Positions 29,355 to 38,236 of a DNA stretch of 64,000 nt are shown piece by piece; the first letter of the stretch is position 1, and each line of letters starts with the position of its first letter. This DNA is from Gilliamella sp. N-G2 (GTDB lineage Bacteria > Pseudomonadota > Gammaproteobacteria > Enterobacterales > Orbaceae). The DNA lies in contig NZ_NAST01000002.1 of NCBI RefSeq assembly GCF_002142215.1, positions 124,001 to 188,000 of the forward strand. The letters run 5' to 3'. Below the pieces are notes generated by a model. The model was not told the origin of the DNA and ran no database searches. It saw only the letters and a program-made list of their open reading frames with translations. Both the position numbers and the translations under genes were made by a program.

Positions 29355-30038
29355 TTAAAAGACATCTTTGATAACTTGCACAACTCGACCGACAATATTG
29401 TATTTTTCAAAATGAGCTTTAGGTACTTCAATTGTCGGATATTGGTCATTATTACAGATTAATATCCAGTTACCGAGTGTTAAGCGTATTTTTCTTAATA
29501 ATGTAAAATTTTCATATTCTATTAAATAAATAGCGCCATCAATAATTTCGTTTATATCTGTGTTAATAATTAAACCATTATTATTTTCGATATCAGGTGC
29601 CATCAAATCACCTTTAGCCCAGTAAAGAATTAATTTTTTAATATCTAAACCGCGGTGAGATGCCCAGCCCTCAATTACAGGATAATTCATGACGGGTGGT
29701 ATTTCACGAACATAACGTTGATTTTGTGCTTCTTTTTTGGTTGGTAGCTGTTTTTTATAAACCGGAATACGATAGATATTTTCATTATAGACTTCATCAT
29801 CGTCTTGCGGATTTAAAATTTCTAGCTTATAACCTGTAGCTAACCAGTTAAATGATACGTTACATTTCTCGGCAATAACTTCTAAACGGGTCAATGATGG
29901 ATAAGTTTTTCCTGACAAATAATCACGAATAACAGTTTCCGACATATCACATTTTTTTGCAAAAGCAGATACAGATAAACCTTGCATTGAAGTATGGAGT
30001 CTGTCTTTAAAAGTTTTGACATTTTTATTTTTAATCAT
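29355..30038 (-). CDS. Phage-type repressor with degenerate S24 domain
   Basis: The 227-residue protein combines an N-terminal XRE-type helix-turn-helix (about 10-67, with DMSETVIRDYLSGKTYPSLTR in two parts) and a C-terminal LexA/S24-like fold (about 135-225, with GDLM and VGRVVQVI). In autoproteolytic relatives the motif is GDSM and a Lys lies in VKRL; here Ser is Leu145 and the Lys position is Arg182 followed by Lys183. I therefore infer it cannot self-cleave. No prophage genes adjoin it. Two ATGAATATTCT sites upstream are operator candidates. It probably represses itself; other targets are unknown. Confidence 0.85.
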   Translation of the reverse strand: MIKNKNVKTFKDRLHTSMQGLSVSAFAKKCDMSETVIRDYLSGKTYPSLTRLEVIAEKCNVSFNWLATGYKLEILNPQDDDEVYNENIYRIPVYKKQLPTKKEAQNQRYVREIPPVMNYPVIEGWASHRGLDIKKLILYWAKGDLMAPDIENNNGLIINTDINEIIDGAIYLIEYENFTLLRKIRLTLGNWILICNNDQYPTIEVPKAHFEKYNIVGRVVQVIKDVF

Positions 30039-30119
30039 ATTTATTTTTGTCTCGTTTTTATTTATTCATCCAGTTTTTGATTATATTGTATTTTTTATGA
30101 GTTTTATATAAGTGATTAA

Positions 30120-30161
30120 ATGAATATTCTCAATATTGTAGTTTTTAAATATGAATATTCT
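30120..30161. promoter_or_regulatory. Two GAATATTC palindromes, candidate operators of the repressor
   Basis: ATGAATATTCT occurs at 30120-30130 and again at 30151-30161, 31 bp apart, close to three helical turns, so a dimer at each site would face the same side of the DNA. Each contains the perfect palindrome GAATATTC. They lie 82 and 113 bp before the repressor gene, where autoregulation would act. Confidence 0.45.
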
Positions 30162-30452
30162 TTAAAATTCGTTTTATATTTTGTTATTTTATTGAATTTT
30201 CATATAAAAACCAACATTTATTATTTTTTTTAATAAATTTATTTCATTGATTTTTTGTTGAGTTTCTTTGTTTTTCTGCGAGGTCGTTTTTGGGTTTATG
30301 AACTAAAAATGGCTTTTTTAAGTGGTTAAGTACTGAATAAATATGCTTAAACTACATTTTTGTCATTTTTTACCTGTTATGTTAATATTTTATTAATGCT
30401 CTTTATTTTTCGTGTAAATTTAGTTATTTTTGCTGAAATCCAAATAAAAACG

Positions 30453-30480
30453 TTGACTGGAGTGAAAAAAAATGGATAAT
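30453..30480 (+). promoter_or_regulatory. Sigma70-type promoter of a small transcript
   Basis: TTGACT (30453-30458), a 16-bp spacer and GATAAT (30475-30480) match the sigma70 consensus at 5/6 and 5/6 positions. The predicted start is near 30487. The -10 element overlaps codons 2-3 of a possible 39-codon ORF, so a transcript from here would not carry that start codon. Confidence 0.6.
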
Positions 30481-30486
30481 AAGCAG

Positions 30487-30569
30487 CGTAAGGATTTTTC
30501 ATTGTTTTCTTTCCTTATATTCCTTATATTTCATGTTGGCCTGCATAATTTTTATGCAGGTCTTTTTTT
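30487..30569 (+). ncRNA. Candidate small RNA of about 83 nt
   Basis: Between the promoter at 30453-30480 and a strong intrinsic terminator at 30540-30569 lies a pyrimidine-rich, T-rich stretch with no rRNA, tRNA or known RNA family that I recognise. Promoter, about 50 nt of unstructured sequence and a terminator with a seven-T tail is the typical layout of an Hfq- or ProQ-dependent trans-acting sRNA. Alternatively this DNA codes for a 39-residue peptide from ATG at 30472 (SD GGAG at 30459), with a TM2-like GLHNFYAG. Confidence 0.45.
30540..30569 (+). terminator. Strong intrinsic terminator of the small transcript
   Basis: CCTGCATAA (30540-30548) pairs perfectly with TTATGCAGG (30552-30560) around TTT, followed by TCTTTTTTT. 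It lies 123 bases before tatA and would stop upstream transcription before that gene. Confidence 0.85.
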
Positions 30570-30692
30570 ATTTAAAATTAACTTGTCATGAAATCCTAGT
30601 TTAAAAAGAGTATAATTAATTCCATTATTTAAAATCTATTTGCTGAGTAACAGAGTCCAAATAGATATATATCTTTAAAAGAGGTTTTAATT

Positions 30693-30866
30693 ATGTCATT
30701 TAGCATCCCACATCTTTTGGTCTTTCTAGCTGTAGTTGTGTTAATTTTTGGAACCAAAAAATTACGCAATTTAGGTTCTGATCTTGGCTCAGCATTAAAA
30801 GGTTTCAAAAAAGCAATGAATGATGATGAAGTTGAAACCAAAAATGATAATAAGCTTGATAAGTAA
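30693..30866 (+). CDS. tatA: Sec-independent translocase protein TatA/TatE
   Basis: This 57-codon ORF encodes a TatA-type protein: a membrane helix ([14 protein letters not shown], about 7-20), a hinge FGTKKL, the amphipathic helix [19 protein letters not shown] (24-42) and a charged tail. TatA multimers form the twin-arginine export pore. AGAGG lies upstream of ATG. tatB and tatC are not beside it, so it may be a TatE-like paralogue or the genes have dispersed. It is followed after 15 bp by a ubiquinone hydroxylase gene, probably co-transcribed. Confidence 0.93.
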   Translation: MSFSIPHLLVFLAVVVLIFGTKKLRNLGSDLGSALKGFKKAMNDDEVETKNDNKLDK

Positions 30867-30881
30867 TAACAAAATATTGAT

Positions 30882-32066
30882 ATGAAAACGCAATTCGATG
30901 TCGCCATTGTTGGTGGTGGGTTAGTTGGTTTGGCTACTGCCTGTGCACTAAGCAGATACGATTTAACGGTAGCCATTATTGATACTAAAGTTGATGAGTG
31001 GCAACATTTTAACGTTGATGAAATAGGCATAAGAGCGTCGGCGATAAATGGTGCCAGTCAGAGATATTTATCTCAAATTGGTATTTGGCATAATCTTTGT
31101 GCTAGTAATCGAGTTCATTCTTTTAGTGAAATTGGTGTTTGGGAAAAGAATGGTTTAGCTCATTTATCGGCTTATGCTAAAGATTATGGTTATGAAAATC
31201 TTGGCTATATTATTGAAAATAATCTTATCGCTTACCATTTGTATCAACTTGCTCTAGCCACAGATAATATTACTATATTCAATCAGGTGGCTATAGATAA
31301 TAATTATACTGATGATTATGCTTTTTTGACTTTAGCGGATAATACGACTTTACAAGCTAAATTGATTATTGGTGCTGATGGTGCTCATTCATGGTTACGC
31401 AGACATGAGAAAATATCAGTATTTGAGCGTAATTATCTTCACCATGCAGTGATTACTACCGTCGAAACACAATATCCCCATCAGGCATGTGCTAGACAGA
31501 TTTTTTATCCGAATGGCATTGTTGCGTTTTTACCGCTTTGGCAAGCTAATAAAAGCTGTTTGGTATGGTCGACTAAACCTGCCCAAGCGGAAATTTTAAC
31601 GTCGCTGACTGAATCTGATTTTTGCCACGAACTATTTAAATTAGCAGGTGATAAAGTAGGGCAATGTCAGTTGGTTAATCCAAGAATGGTCTTTCCATTA
31701 AAAGCTCGCTTTGCCAAACAGTTTATTAAGCACCGATTAGCTCTAATTGGTGATGCTGCTCATACTATTCACCCATTAGCTGGGCAAGGCGTTAATTTAG
31801 GTTTTCAAGATTCTGCATTGTTGGTGGCTACTATCAAAAAGCTTATTGATGAGCAAAAAGATATTGGTTTAGTGGAAAACTTAAAATCATTCCAATTTAC
31901 TCGTCGTAAAGATGCATTAGTTATGTTAACAGCTATGCGAACGATCCAAGATATGTTTAATGGTGATAATGCCTTTAAAAAAATGGTTAGAACGGTTGGC
32001 ATGAATGCTATTGATAACTTTACTCCAATAAAGAAACAGTTGATCAAATATGCCATGCAGATTTAA
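30882..32066 (+). CDS. ubiI: FAD-dependent ubiquinone biosynthesis hydroxylase (UbiI/UbiF-like)
   Basis: This 394-residue flavoprotein monooxygenase belongs to the UbiF/UbiH/UbiI group that hydroxylates the ubiquinone ring using O2. It has the FAD Rossmann GGGLVGLA (about 11-18), the ATG-like IGADGAHSWLRR (about 164-175) and the second FAD motif GDAAHTIHPLAGQGVNLGF (about 290-308). Blocks such as GYENLGYIIEN and ARQIFYPNGIVAFLPL resemble E. coli UbiI (VisC), while the C-terminal KKQLIKYAM resembles UbiF. The ring position is thus not certain. Confidence 0.82.
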   Translation: MKTQFDVAIVGGGLVGLATACALSRYDLTVAIIDTKVDEWQHFNVDEIGIRASAINGASQRYLSQIGIWHNLCASNRVHSFSEIGVWEKNGLAHLSAYAKDYGYENLGYIIENNLIAYHLYQLALATDNITIFNQVAIDNNYTDDYAFLTLADNTTLQAKLIIGADGAHSWLRRHEKISVFERNYLHHAVITTVETQYPHQACARQIFYPNGIVAFLPLWQANKSCLVWSTKPAQAEILTSLTESDFCHELFKLAGDKVGQCQLVNPRMVFPLKARFAKQFIKHRLALIGDAAHTIHPLAGQGVNLGFQDSALLVATIKKLIDEQKDIGLVENLKSFQFTRRKDALVMLTAMRTIQDMFNGDNAFKKMVRTVGMNAIDNFTPIKKQLIKYAMQI

Positions 32067-32078
32067 TCTGTTTCTTAA

Positions 32079-32100
32079 TCCTGTAGCATTCGCTACAGGA
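32079..32100. terminator. Hairpin between convergent ubiI-like and old-yellow-enzyme genes
   Basis: TCCTGTAGC pairs with GCTACAGGA (9 bp) around ATTC. Neither side has a strong T run, so this is a weak terminator candidate. Confidence 0.45.
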
Positions 32101-32116
32101 CAATCATTAAATTAAC

Positions 32117-33157
32117 TTATTTAAAGGCGATTTGATAAGACGTTGGTATAAATGGTGACGATGGAATTCGTAACGGCCAATAAGGATCTTTCAATAAACC
32201 ACGACCAATTCCAACTAAATCAGCATCTCCAGTGCTTAACACATAATCGGCAACATAAGGATCTTCAAGCATACCAACAGTGATAATCGGTAAATCGGTA
32301 ACCTGTCTAATTGCTCGGGCTAGATAAACTTGGTAACCAGCATGGAAATCAGGGGTATGTTTAGGATCTAGTTTTCCATCTCCACCACCACTAACATCTA
32401 AAACATCGGCACCAGCTTGGGCTAATCGTTTGGCAATTTGGCAGCCATAATCAATATCATAACCGTTAGTACCGTATTCTTTAGCCGAAAAGCGCACAAT
32501 TAGTGGCATATCTTTTGGCATAACTGATTTTGCAGCTTTAATAACTTGTTCAGCAAATAATAATTTATCTTGACCATATTCATCGGTTCTTAAATTCGTT
32601 TTTGGCGAACAGAATTGGTGAATCAAATACCCATGAGCACCATGTAATTCAATGGCATCAAAACCTGCTTCAACAGCTCGTTTTGTTGATTGTTTAAATT
32701 TTTCGATGATATCGATAATTTCATCTTTGGTTAATTCTCTTGGCATTTGGTATTGCCATTCCGGATTAGCTTCGACATTGCCATCATATAGGGTTGCTGA
32801 ACATGAAACCACATCAGACTCACCTAAAGCTTTACGACCAGCATGGGCAATTTGAATAGCAATTTTGCCATTTTGTGCATGAACAGCATCGACGATACGT
32901 TTCAGCTTATCGCGTTGTTTATCATTCCATAATCCCAAACAGTTAGGTGTAATTCGCCCATTAGGGGCTACATTGGTCATTTCTAAAATAATTAAGCCGA
33001 CACCACCAATCGCCCTAGAAACATAATGAACAAAGTGCCAATCATTAGCTAAACCATCTTTTGCTTGATATTGACACATTGGTGGCATAACGATGCGATT
33101 TTTGAGTGATAAATTTTTTACTTTAAATGGAGTATTAAGATAAGATATTTTTGCCAT
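32117..33157 (-). CDS. NADH:flavin oxidoreductase of the old yellow enzyme family (YqjM-like)
   Basis: This 346-residue FMN enzyme is a class III ene-reductase type: MPPMCQYQA near residue 24 with the regulatory Cys, the HxxH-type pair in IQIAHAGRK region and HGAHGYLIHQFCSP (about 168-181), typical of YqjM and xenobiotic reductases. The longest ORF starts 13 codons earlier, but ATG at 33157 has AGGAG seven bases upstream and yields MAKISYLNTPF, so I chose it. An MFS gene lies 126 bp upstream on the same strand; the two may handle the same compound. Physiological substrate unknown. Confidence 0.88.
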   Translation of the reverse strand: MAKISYLNTPFKVKNLSLKNRIVMPPMCQYQAKDGLANDWHFVHYVSRAIGGVGLIILEMTNVAPNGRITPNCLGLWNDKQRDKLKRIVDAVHAQNGKIAIQIAHAGRKALGESDVVSCSATLYDGNVEANPEWQYQMPRELTKDEIIDIIEKFKQSTKRAVEAGFDAIELHGAHGYLIHQFCSPKTNLRTDEYGQDKLLFAEQVIKAAKSVMPKDMPLIVRFSAKEYGTNGYDIDYGCQIAKRLAQAGADVLDVSGGGDGKLDPKHTPDFHAGYQVYLARAIRQVTDLPIITVGMLEDPYVADYVLSTGDADLVGIGRGLLKDPYWPLRIPSSPFIPTSYQIAFK

Positions 33158-33283
33158 AGGTAACTCCTGTTTTAATAATGGTACAAATATTAACAAGTTA
33201 TATTAACAGATGAATAATATATGGTGTTTAATATCTGAAATTTAAATGAAATAATCGCTAAAAAACCCCGTTCATCAAATTTT

Positions 33284-34489
33284 TTAGTTTAATTTAGCCT
33301 TATGTTTAGGATTGTGAACGGTTCTAAGATAATAGATCCAACAGAGTATACCCAAAAATCCTAAAACGGTTCCGGAAATAATTATCGCTATCCAACCATA
33401 ATTGCTATACAAGTAAGTAGAAGCAATAGAGCCTAACATACCACCGATAAAATAACTGACCATGTAACCAGTATTCATACGGCTACGTGCTTCTGGACGA
33501 ATTTGATAAATAGCGTTCATATTGGATACATGGGTAACTTGCACCGCAAAATCTAATAAGATTACACCAAAAATTAGGGCCACGAGTGAATACTCGGCAA
33601 TAGATAGCGGTAGCCAAGCAGCAAGTAATAATGTCAAACCAATGGATGTGGCTAACCAGCCTTTTCCTTGATCTGATAATTTACCAACGATGGGGGAACC
33701 TAATGCGCCTGCTGCGCCAGCCAAGCCGAACAAACCGATAATAAAATCAGAATAATGATAAGGTGCATCAGTTAATAAAAATGCCAGCGGTGTCCATAAT
33801 AATGAAAATAAAGCAAAGGAAATAATCGCTAACAATGACCTGATGCGTAAAACTGCTTCTTGTTTGTACAATGAACCAATTGACAATAACAGTTGGAAAT
33901 AGTTAATGTCGATGCTGTTTTTATAAGTTGGTAATGATAACCAAAGTAAGAAAGTGACTAAGGTCATAATTGACGAGGCAATCCAATAAACATAATGCCA
34001 ATCGGCTATTGATGAAACAAAACCCGCAAATGTTCTACCTAGTAGAATGCCTAGCAACATACCGCTCATTAGTGTGCCGACAATTTTACCTCGATGTTCA
34101 GGACGTGATAGCGTTGCAGCAAAAGGAATGAGTACTTGGGCAACAGTCGAAAATAGGCCTGTCATTGCAGTACCTAATACCAACATCCATAAATTCTTTG
34201 ATATTGCACTAATTATTAGTCCACAGATTGATAATATCATTAATGTGAGTATTAGCTGTTTACGTTCAATTTTATCACCGAGTGGAGTAATAAATAGTAA
34301 ACCGACCGCATAACTAAATTGAGCGGCCATAATGATTAAACCTGCATGTTTAACTGCAATATGTAAATCATCAGTTATTGAGTGTAATAGCGGTTGTGCA
34401 TAATAATTACTGGCAACTGTAATGCCAATGGCAAAAGCCATTAAAAAAACTAACCACGCAGATAGTCCTTGGGTTTGTTTGCTACTCAT
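33284..34489 (-). CDS. MFS transporter
   Basis: This 401-residue inner-membrane protein has about 12 hydrophobic segments in two halves and the major facilitator signature after helix 2 (GDKIERKQLILT, about 71-82). It belongs to the drug:proton antiporter-like part of the superfamily (YybF/YgaY-like by its AYYAQPLL-type start). Substrate unknown. It precedes the old-yellow-enzyme gene on the same strand. Confidence 0.85.
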   Translation of the reverse strand: MSSKQTQGLSAWLVFLMAFAIGITVASNYYAQPLLHSITDDLHIAVKHAGLIIMAAQFSYAVGLLFITPLGDKIERKQLILTLMILSICGLIISAISKNLWMLVLGTAMTGLFSTVAQVLIPFAATLSRPEHRGKIVGTLMSGMLLGILLGRTFAGFVSSIADWHYVYWIASSIMTLVTFLLWLSLPTYKNSIDINYFQLLLSIGSLYKQEAVLRIRSLLAIISFALFSLLWTPLAFLLTDAPYHYSDFIIGLFGLAGAAGALGSPIVGKLSDQGKGWLATSIGLTLLLAAWLPLSIAEYSLVALIFGVILLDFAVQVTHVSNMNAIYQIRPEARSRMNTGYMVSYFIGGMLGSIASTYLYSNYGWIAIIISGTVLGFLGILCWIYYLRTVHNPKHKAKLN

Positions 34490-34563
34490 AGTAAAAAGAT
34501 AAGAGAATAAATAATGACTAATTATATATCAAAAGTTTATTAGATACTGTTAAATAGTAGTGT

Positions 34564-35601
34564 TTAAGCTAATTGATTCAATAAATTATAAACAGGCGTA
34601 GCTAAGCCGATTTTTGCATTCTCTGAATTGAGCTTATACCAATAACCGTTTGACTCATCCAAACACTTAGTGTTGTTTGTTATCTCACAGTAAATGGGCA
34701 CAATATCTAAATGAAAATGGCTAAAGGTATGTCGAAATGCAACTAATTGTTTAGGTTTGCTGGTTTTAATACCATGGTTATCTAACCAGTTTGTTAAGGC
34801 ATGCTCGCTGGTAAATTGCGGTAAGCAATATAATCCACCCCAAATACCGGCTGGCGGCCTTTTTTCTAGCCAAATCATATTATCCTGTTCAAGCATTAGA
34901 AAATAGGCGGTTTTTTCAGGAATGGTCTTTTTAGGTTTTTTGGTTGGATACTGTTGCCAACTATCAGTCTTATATGCGATACATAATTGATGCAAAGGGC
35001 ATAGCCTACATTTAGGCTTAAAGCGAGTACAAACCATCGCGCCAATATCCATCATGGCTTGATTAAATTTTGCAACGTTATGTTTAGGTGTCACTTGTTC
35101 ACTTAATTGCCAAAGTTGATTCTCAACAATTTTATTCCCTGGCCAACCGTCAATTGCAAAAGATCGGGTTAAAACTCGCTTTACATTGCCATCAAGTATC
35201 GGGTAATGTTGATTTTGTGATAGAGATAAAATGGCCCCAGCGGTTGAACGCCCAACTCCCGGCAAGGCAATCACATCTTCAAATTTAGTTGGAAATTTAC
35301 CATCAAAATTCTTAGCGATAACCTGTGCTGCTTTATGTAAATTGCGTGCCCTAGCATAATAACCCAGCCCCGTCCAAAGATGTAATATGTCGTCAATTGG
35401 CGCTTTAGCTAAATCAGTAATTTTAGGGAATTGTGCAATAAAACGCTTAAAGTATGGAATAACCGTTGCTACCTGTGTCTGTTGTAACATGACTTCGGAT
35501 AACCAAACATGATAGGGGCTTTTTTCAATTTGCCATGGTAGTGATTTTCTGCCGTACTGTTCATACCAATCAAGTACGGCATTTGCAAAATTTTTTGTCA
35601 T
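34564..35601 (-). CDS. mutY: Adenine DNA glycosylase MutY
   Basis: MutY removes adenine mispaired with 8-oxoguanine. The 345-residue protein has the helix-hairpin-helix with [15 protein letters not shown] (about 114-128), the catalytic Asp in [13 protein letters not shown], the [4Fe-4S] motif CX6CX2CX5C ([17 protein letters not shown], about 190-206) and a C-terminal MutT-like lesion-recognition domain. It starts 8 bp after the pheA stop and is probably translated from the same mRNA. In E. coli mutY pairs with yggX, so this linkage is different. Confidence 0.96.
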   Translation of the reverse strand: MTKNFANAVLDWYEQYGRKSLPWQIEKSPYHVWLSEVMLQQTQVATVIPYFKRFIAQFPKITDLAKAPIDDILHLWTGLGYYARARNLHKAAQVIAKNFDGKFPTKFEDVIALPGVGRSTAGAILSLSQNQHYPILDGNVKRVLTRSFAIDGWPGNKIVENQLWQLSEQVTPKHNVAKFNQAMMDIGAMVCTRFKPKCRLCPLHQLCIAYKTDSWQQYPTKKPKKTIPEKTAYFLMLEQDNMIWLEKRPPAGIWGGLYCLPQFTSEHALTNWLDNHGIKTSKPKQLVAFRHTFSHFHLDIVPIYCEITNNTKCLDESNGYWYKLNSENAKIGLATPVYNLLNQLA

Positions 35602-35609
35602 GCTAGTTA

Positions 35610-36767
35610 TTACATAATAGCGGTAATTGAATCACTAGGATAACAGCCAAGTACTTTGGTATATAAAGTGATTGCAGCTAATTCTTTAAGCGCGACTTGC
35701 ATTTCATAATCATGAACATTACCTTGTAGATCAATATAAAACATCTCTTCCCATGGTGTACCATGGATAGGTCGTGATTCAAGTTTTGTCATAACAATAT
35801 TATGATTACGTAAAACGGATAGGGCATCAACTAAAGCACCAGCTTGTTGGCCAGTTTTCATTAAGATCGTGGTTTTAGCTGGAATTTGCTCGGAAACTTC
35901 AATTGGCTCACGCGCTAAAACAATAAAACGGGTAATATTCTCTTTTTGATTAGCAAAATTGTGCTCAAGAACCTGTAAACCGTATAATTCTCCCCCATCT
36001 TTGTTACCCATAGCAGCAATATTAGGTTGATTTAATTTAGCAACAGTTTCCATGGCCGATGAAGTGCTATCACAATAAACGATTTTCCAATGTGGATAAT
36101 TTTCTAGGAAGTTACTGCATTGTTGAAAAGGTTGCGGGTGGCTATAAATGGTATCTATTTGTTCAAGTTTAGCGCTAGGAATGGCTAAAACGCAGTGATC
36201 AATCGGTAATGATAGTTCACCAATAATATGTAAATTGGTTTTTTGTAACAAATCATAAACTTCATTGATAGAGCCGGAACTAGAATTTTCTATCGGTAAA
36301 ATTCCATAATCAACAACTTTTGATTCGACTTTTTCAAATACATCTTTAAACGTACTGCAGCTTGATTCTGTTAACTGATCAAAGTGAGTACTCGCATAAC
36401 GGCGGGTTGCCGAATGTGAATATGATCCTTTAGGTCCTAAAAAAGCAATATTTGCTGAGGAAATAGCCCCTTGATTCAGTTTTTCTTGCAAAAGTTTCTG
36501 TTGTAATAGCACTGAATCTTCAATAATGATTTGATACAGGCGTTTAATTAAAAGATCATCAAGATTATATTGTTTACCTTGTTCGATTAATGCCTTAATG
36601 AGTGAGCGTTCACGAGCTAAATCACGCAAAGGTATGTTAGCCGCTATTTTTGTTTGAATAACTTCGGTTGAAACTTGACGTCTTTCAGCAAGGATTTCAA
36701 TTAATTTTTGATCGAGTCGGTTAATTTTTTCGCGTAAAGGCAATAAAGGATTGGTAGTCATATTCAT
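35610..36767 (-). CDS. pheA: Bifunctional chorismate mutase/prephenate dehydratase
   Basis: PheA makes phenylpyruvate from chorismate. The 385-residue protein has an N-terminal AroQ chorismate mutase (about 8-95, [19 protein letters not shown]), a prephenate dehydratase domain (about 108-285, [10 protein letters not shown] and [11 protein letters not shown]) and a C-terminal ACT domain with the ESRP phenylalanine-feedback motif. ATG at 36767 or at 36761 could start; the second matches the E. coli N-terminus. raiA lies upstream as in E. coli, but no Phe-rich leader peptide is found, so attenuation of the pheL type seems lost. Confidence 0.95.
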   Translation of the reverse strand: MNMTTNPLLPLREKINRLDQKLIEILAERRQVSTEVIQTKIAANIPLRDLARERSLIKALIEQGKQYNLDDLLIKRLYQIIIEDSVLLQQKLLQEKLNQGAISSANIAFLGPKGSYSHSATRRYASTHFDQLTESSCSTFKDVFEKVESKVVDYGILPIENSSSGSINEVYDLLQKTNLHIIGELSLPIDHCVLAIPSAKLEQIDTIYSHPQPFQQCSNFLENYPHWKIVYCDSTSSAMETVAKLNQPNIAAMGNKDGGELYGLQVLEHNFANQKENITRFIVLAREPIEVSEQIPAKTTILMKTGQQAGALVDALSVLRNHNIVMTKLESRPIHGTPWEEMFYIDLQGNVHDYEMQVALKELAAITLYTKVLGCYPSDSITAIM

Positions 36768-36814
36768 TAATATAATAAAAAATAGATGGGCAATATTATA
36801 GCAAGCTAAAAAAT

Positions 36815-36837
36815 AAAGGCACTATTAAAGTGCCTTT
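36815..36837 (-). terminator. raiA terminator
   Basis: AAAGGCACT pairs with AGTGCCTTT around ATTAA. On the minus strand, ATTTTTT follows, so it terminates raiA transcription before pheA. A TATAAT on the minus strand at 36800-36795 may be the -10 of a separate pheA promoter. Confidence 0.75.
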
Positions 36838-36861
36838 TTATTAAATTATAACAATAAATTA

Positions 36862-37191
36862 TTATTCTTCTTCGATTACTGTATTTTTAATACTGTCAAA
36901 TGCGCGACGAGATTCGCCTTTATGTTGGATTTTATTCAGTTGTTTTTCCAGTTTAGCAACTAAATCATTAATTGCAGCATACATATCTAAGTGTTTAGCG
37001 GAAGCAACTAGTGGTGAACCTTTGGTTGCAATTGTTGCATCAATAATAAATCCATCTGGTTCTTTAGATAAAATAAAGTGAGGGTTAATTAACAGTGCTC
37101 TCCATTTATCTAATTTCGAAAATTTATCTTCGAGATAGCTACGAATTGCAGGGGTAATATCCATTTGTTTACTGGTAATACTTAAAGTCAT
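36862..37191 (-). CDS. raiA: Ribosome-associated inhibitor RaiA
   Basis: RaiA (YfiA) binds the 30S subunit across the A and P sites in stationary phase or cold and blocks translation. The 109-residue protein matches E. coli Rai[21 protein letters not shown] at the start, [13 protein letters not shown], and [17 protein letters not shown], with an acidic tail. The tail distinguishes it from the shorter HPF. It is separated from pheA by a terminator. Confidence 0.93.
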   Translation of the reverse strand: MTLSITSKQMDITPAIRSYLEDKFSKLDKWRALLINPHFILSKEPDGFIIDATIATKGSPLVASAKHLDMYAAINDLVAKLEKQLNKIQHKGESRRAFDSIKNTVIEEE

Positions 37192-37442
37192 AATTGACCT
37201 CCACTATGTTTACTTACAAATTGAGCTAATATAATTATTCTATTGATTACATTGACAAATTTTTTACATTTCGTCAATAGGTTATTTCAATTTGATTAAA
37301 CTTTTTGTGAACTTTGTCTAAAATAGTGAATTTCTAGTTATGATTAACCTTTGTGAAACTGCTTTTAAACTATTTTTTATTATATACTGTGGTTTATTTG
37401 TGTTAATTTTAAGTATAAGTTGTGTTATTTAATGAGGAATAT

Positions 37443-38180
37443 GTGAATTATTTAAATAATGTTAAGATTGTTTTAGTTGAAACTTCCCATACAGGTAATA
37501 TGGGCTCTGCAGCTCGTGCAATGAAAACCATGGGATTAACTAATTTATGTTTGGTTAATCCGATAATAAAGCCAGACTCTCAATCTATTTCACTGGCAGC
37601 TGGTGCCAGTGATATTATCAAACAGGCACAAATTTTTTCCTCTTTAGAAGAAGCTGTTGCTGATTGTTCTTTAGTTATTGGTACCAGTGCTCGCCCACGA
37701 AGCCTACAATGGCCAAATTTAACCCCAAAAGAGTGCGGTGATAAAATAATTGCTGAAGCATCTCATCATGCTCAAGTAGCTTTAGTTTTTGGTCGTGAAC
37801 GGGTTGGGTTAACTAACGATGAATTACAAAAGTGCCACTTCCATGTCGGTATTCCTGCTAATCCTGACTATAGCTCTTTAAATTTAGCAATGTCAGTACA
37901 AGTTCTTTGTTACGAAATTAGAATGTCGTTGTTGTCTGCCCAGGACTCCCCGTCACAGTTAGCTGATCAAAATATAAATGATACACAATATCCTAACGAT
38001 GCGGATATTGAACGATTTTATCAGCATTTAGAGCAGACCTTATTACAAACAGGTTTTATTAATCCTAATCATCCGGGGCAAATTATGGGGCGTTTACGAA
38101 GATTATTTACTCGTGCCCGTATTGAACAACAAGAGCTGAATATATTAAGAGGAATTTTAACCTCAATAGATAAAAAATAG
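37443..38180 (+). CDS. trmJ: tRNA (cytidine/uridine-2'-O-)-methyltransferase TrmJ
   Basis: TrmJ methylates the 2'-OH of residue 32 in several tRNAs. The SPOUT-fold protein shows [20 protein letters not shown] at the start, GTSARPR, and the knotted SAM site [14 protein letters not shown] and [14 protein letters not shown]. The longest ORF begins with GTG at 37422, but GTG at 37443 follows GAGGA closely and gives [13 protein letters not shown], nearer to the E. coli start, so I use it (245 residues). The iscR region that follows in E. coli is not here; a terminator does. Confidence 0.92.
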   Translation: MNYLNNVKIVLVETSHTGNMGSAARAMKTMGLTNLCLVNPIIKPDSQSISLAAGASDIIKQAQIFSSLEEAVADCSLVIGTSARPRSLQWPNLTPKECGDKIIAEASHHAQVALVFGRERVGLTNDELQKCHFHVGIPANPDYSSLNLAMSVQVLCYEIRMSLLSAQDSPSQLADQNINDTQYPNDADIERFYQHLEQTLLQTGFINPNHPGQIMGRLRRLFTRARIEQQELNILRGILTSIDKK

Positions 38181-38187
38181 TTAGTCC

Positions 38188-38224
38188 ATCCCCTAGTAAT
38201 TTTTCATTAAATCTAGGGGATTTT
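38188..38224. terminator. Terminator between convergent trmJ and cysS
   Basis: ATCCCCTAG (38188-38196) pairs with CTAGGGGAT (38213-38221); an inner TAAT/ATTA can extend the stem. TTT follows on the plus strand. Confidence 0.75.
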
Positions 38225-38236
38225 AGGTTTATTGCA

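Noticed and set aside
36768-36861. pheL leader peptide and attenuator
   Set aside because: No short ORF rich in Phe is present in 94 bp; the hairpin fits a raiA terminator.
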